In this document: positions 62,501-64,000 of the stretch, piece after piece
Layout of the letters: each line of letters starts with the position of its first letter
Numbering within the stretch: position 1 is the first letter of the stretch
Assembly: GCF_954871325.1 (NCBI RefSeq)
Contig: NC_088779.1
Span: 9,364,846 to 9,428,845, forward strand
Reading direction: 5' to 3'
Origin: Gordionus sp. m RMFG-2023
Taxonomy: Eukaryota > Nematomorpha > Gordioida > Chordodea > Parachordodidae
Length of the DNA: 64,000 nucleotides
Translations under genes and position numbers: made by a program
The notes under the pieces: model-generated
Seen by the model: only the letters and a program-made list of their open reading frames with translations
Database searches by the model: none
Told to the model about the DNA's origin: nothing

Positions 62501-64000
62501 GTCGCGATTTATTTTTAAAATACCATCTTGATAAGATGCCAAACCCAAGGCGTATAAAGAATATTGGCACATTCTTTGTGCCGTTTAACGTTAACCTAAA
62601 TCAAATAAATAACTAACCGAGAAGAGTGACTTCGCGCTTATTAATAAATGCGTAAAATTAAATATTTTAAAAAAAATGCTCAGAATATTATTAATAAAGT
62701 TACGATTATAAAATAAATAGGTTAAAGTAGGCCTATTAAAAAAAAATTCTAATCTAATAATAAATAATTTGTTTTATCCTACAACGAATAATCATCTATT
62801 CGATTCGAAAAAAGGAATTATTCGGAATATTTAATAAATTGTTTTAATAAATCTAACATTTGTCATTTTTATTTTATAACCTGCTAATCTGACAAGTGAT
62901 GTGATTATAAAAAGGCTAGCACAAATTTAAAAATCTCTCAAGTGAAAATTGTAGCAAAAATTTTTGTTTGCCGTATTTTTTGAATCTCATAATAAATTAT
63001 TATTAACTAGCCTAATTATGATAGAGTGTTTCTGATGAAATAGTTATGCTTGATGCTGAAGTTAGCAAAAATTCCTCACAAAAAACAGCCAATATATGGA
63101 ATCAATAAAGACGGTGAAAAGGCTGCTTGTAATCATTGCAAGAGCAATATAAAATGTAGAGGCAAAACAATATCCCATCTTATTAATGATTATAATAGTT
63201 TCCATTCAGACTAAGATCCCAGACCTAAGGTGATATTTTTGTCCAAGTTAATCAACAAATTTTAAGAAATTTACAACAGCTATACCGGTATTTAATTTAC
63301 CCTAATTTAAATAAATATTATTTTGTAAGTTGATAATTATAACTGTCAAACAATTAAGGATGAAATGTAACAAAACAGATTAGACATTGTTTTTAAACAA
63401 AATAGTATTCAATTGTGTGAAATAGACTTTCTGAGGGAACCAAAAGTAGAGAGTGATACTGACCCGTTAATGTGGTAGAAGGCAAATGCATATCGTATCT
63501 CCATACTCTCGAAAATGGCAAGGGATTACCTTTCTATTATTGGAACATCAACTGCTTGTGAAAGGCTTTTCATATAAGGTAGAAAATATAGGAAAAACTC
63601 TTCTTAAAAATTGGTTTACAATTATAAATTAAATTAATAATATACATTTTAATTTTATTTATAACTTGATTACATATTTTTTTTATCATCAGATTATTGA
63701 ATACATATTTTTTGTCATCAGATTATTATAATAATTTTTTTCTGATTGAAATTAAATATGCAATAAAAAAAAATTGTCAATATATTTGAGTATGATTTAT
63801 TTTATTACAAAAATTCATTCCAATTATTCAAAATTCGAATCGTATACAAATAGCAGATTTTATTATTCGTACGAATACGAATAATGCACTATTCAATTCG
63901 AATTCGTATAAAAAAAATTTTTTCATTTATATTTTCATATTTATATTTTGATATAAATTGGGTGTATGGTTTTATATTATATTTAAAAATGAACATAAAA
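56532..64000 (+). CDS. SPOP: SPOP, 5' part (exons 1-2; continues past right edge)
   Basis: Exon 1 is 56532-56612 and begins [14 protein letters not shown], reaching ENWCYTQ before CAG|GTTTAT. Exon 2 is 62268-62389 and reads [20 protein letters not shown], ending GANDKLKW with the Trp codon split (TG|GTAAAA). This matches the SPOP N-terminus ('...PSPPPPAE...ESWCYTQ' then '[20 protein letters not shown]'), including the conserved phase-2 junction. SPOP is the substrate-binding adaptor of a CUL3 ubiquitin ligase: the MATH domain begun here binds substrate degrons, and later BTB/BACK domains bind CUL3 and oligomerise. Those exons are outside the window. The start ATG has a good context (CCAAGATGG). 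Intron 1 is 5.65 kb. Confidence 0.9.
60267..60438. mobile_element. hAT MITE family A, copy 5
   Basis: Shorter copy, 172 bp, ending CTTAACACTA. ATTGGAAG flanks both sides exactly (60259-60266 and 60439-60446). The left end has diverged (TAGTATTCTCGATATAGCC). Inner arms AAAAACGGCTAACTC and GAGTTAGCCGTTTT are intact. Confidence 0.8.
61143..61329. mobile_element. hAT MITE family A, copy 6
   Basis: TAGTGTTGTTAAACTCG at the left and a diverged right end (CGTCTACACTA). Inner arms are recognisable but decayed, and the target duplication is unclear. This is the oldest-looking copy. Confidence 0.6.
62390..63061. other. SPOP intron 2, left part
   Basis: AT-rich intron. CGAATAATCATCTATTCGA at about 62785-62803 resembles the CGAATA-rich sequence at 63840-63905. 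These may be the two end regions of the hAT cop[y] between them, though true ends were not identified. Confidence 0.35.
63062..63577 (+). mobile_element. internally deleted hAT transposase copy
   Basis: 63062-63214 encodes a BED-type zinc finger ([18 protein letters not shown] ... [10 protein letters not shown], then a stop). 63437-63577 encodes the C-terminal dimerisation block (DPLMW-stop-KANAYRI, then [19 protein letters not shown]). In intact hAT transposases these lie 400 or more residues apart, so the catalytic middle is deleted. An in-frame stop interrupts the second block and another follows it directly. Sense orientation within SPOP. Confidence 0.75.
63578..64000. other. right edge of window, SPOP intron 2
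   Basis: AT-rich. ATTCGTACGAATACGAAT near 63867-63884 is partly palindromic and may belong to the end of the adjacent hAT copy. No SPOP exon 3 is visible before the window ends. Confidence 0.4.

Noticed and set aside
1-64000. CRISPR arrays, operons, riboswitches, rRNA
   Set aside because: None seen. Spliced eukaryotic genes and transposons account for the recognisable structure.

Overview
This is an A+T-rich (by eye about three quarters A+T) eukaryotic window. It has spliced genes with GT-AG introns, SPOP and DHX34 orthologues, a type-II-like PKA regulatory subunit, and many hAT-type transposon relics. These point to a metazoan nuclear genome. I cannot name the lineage: the proteins are divergent in places and intron lengths run from about 35 bp to over 5 kb. 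No prokaryotic features, CRISPR arrays or operons are present.

Layout, left to right. 0-1.0 kb holds weak exon-like islands. 1.27-4.37 kb is a small hAT-like MITE interrupted by a 2.78-kb LTR element (long terminal repeats 1490-1944 and 3818-4273, target duplication TACAA) with no recognisable coding capacity. 6.82-8.68 kb is a decayed hAT transposon with an 8-bp target duplication, poly-G runs just inside both ends and a nested GC-rich repeat. 10.94-22.81 kb (minus) is a complete 16-exon DHX34 gene, a DEAH-family helicase of nonsense-mediated decay. 23.65-24.17 kb (minus) is a compact two-exon gene for an unrecognised 113-residue protein. 25.61-43.05 kb (plus) is a complete 14-exon PKA regulatory-subunit gene; its introns carry a hAT MITE, two copies of a second MITE, two LINE fragments, a decayed retroelement pol fragment and tRNA-like sequences. 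43-56 kb is mostly gene-poor and contains several inverted-repeat elements. 56.53 kb to the right edge (plus) is the 5' part of SPOP (exons 1 and 2, separated by a 5.7-kb intron). A deleted hAT transposase copy lies near 63 kb, inside SPOP.

The exon chains of DHX34 (1317 codons) and PKA-R (380 codons) were assembled by eye from homology, splice sites and reading-frame phase. Every junction keeps frame, which is the main support for them.

The most interesting result is the PKA regulatory subunit. It keeps the docking domain, an RRxS inhibitor site and both cyclic-nucleotide folds, but lacks the phosphate-binding arginine in both cAMP pockets, and the second pocket is also interrupted by an insertion. 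This predicts a PKA that does not respond to cAMP in the usual way. The mobile-element landscape is also informative: several MITE families with clear target duplications sit close to splice sites of the two large genes.
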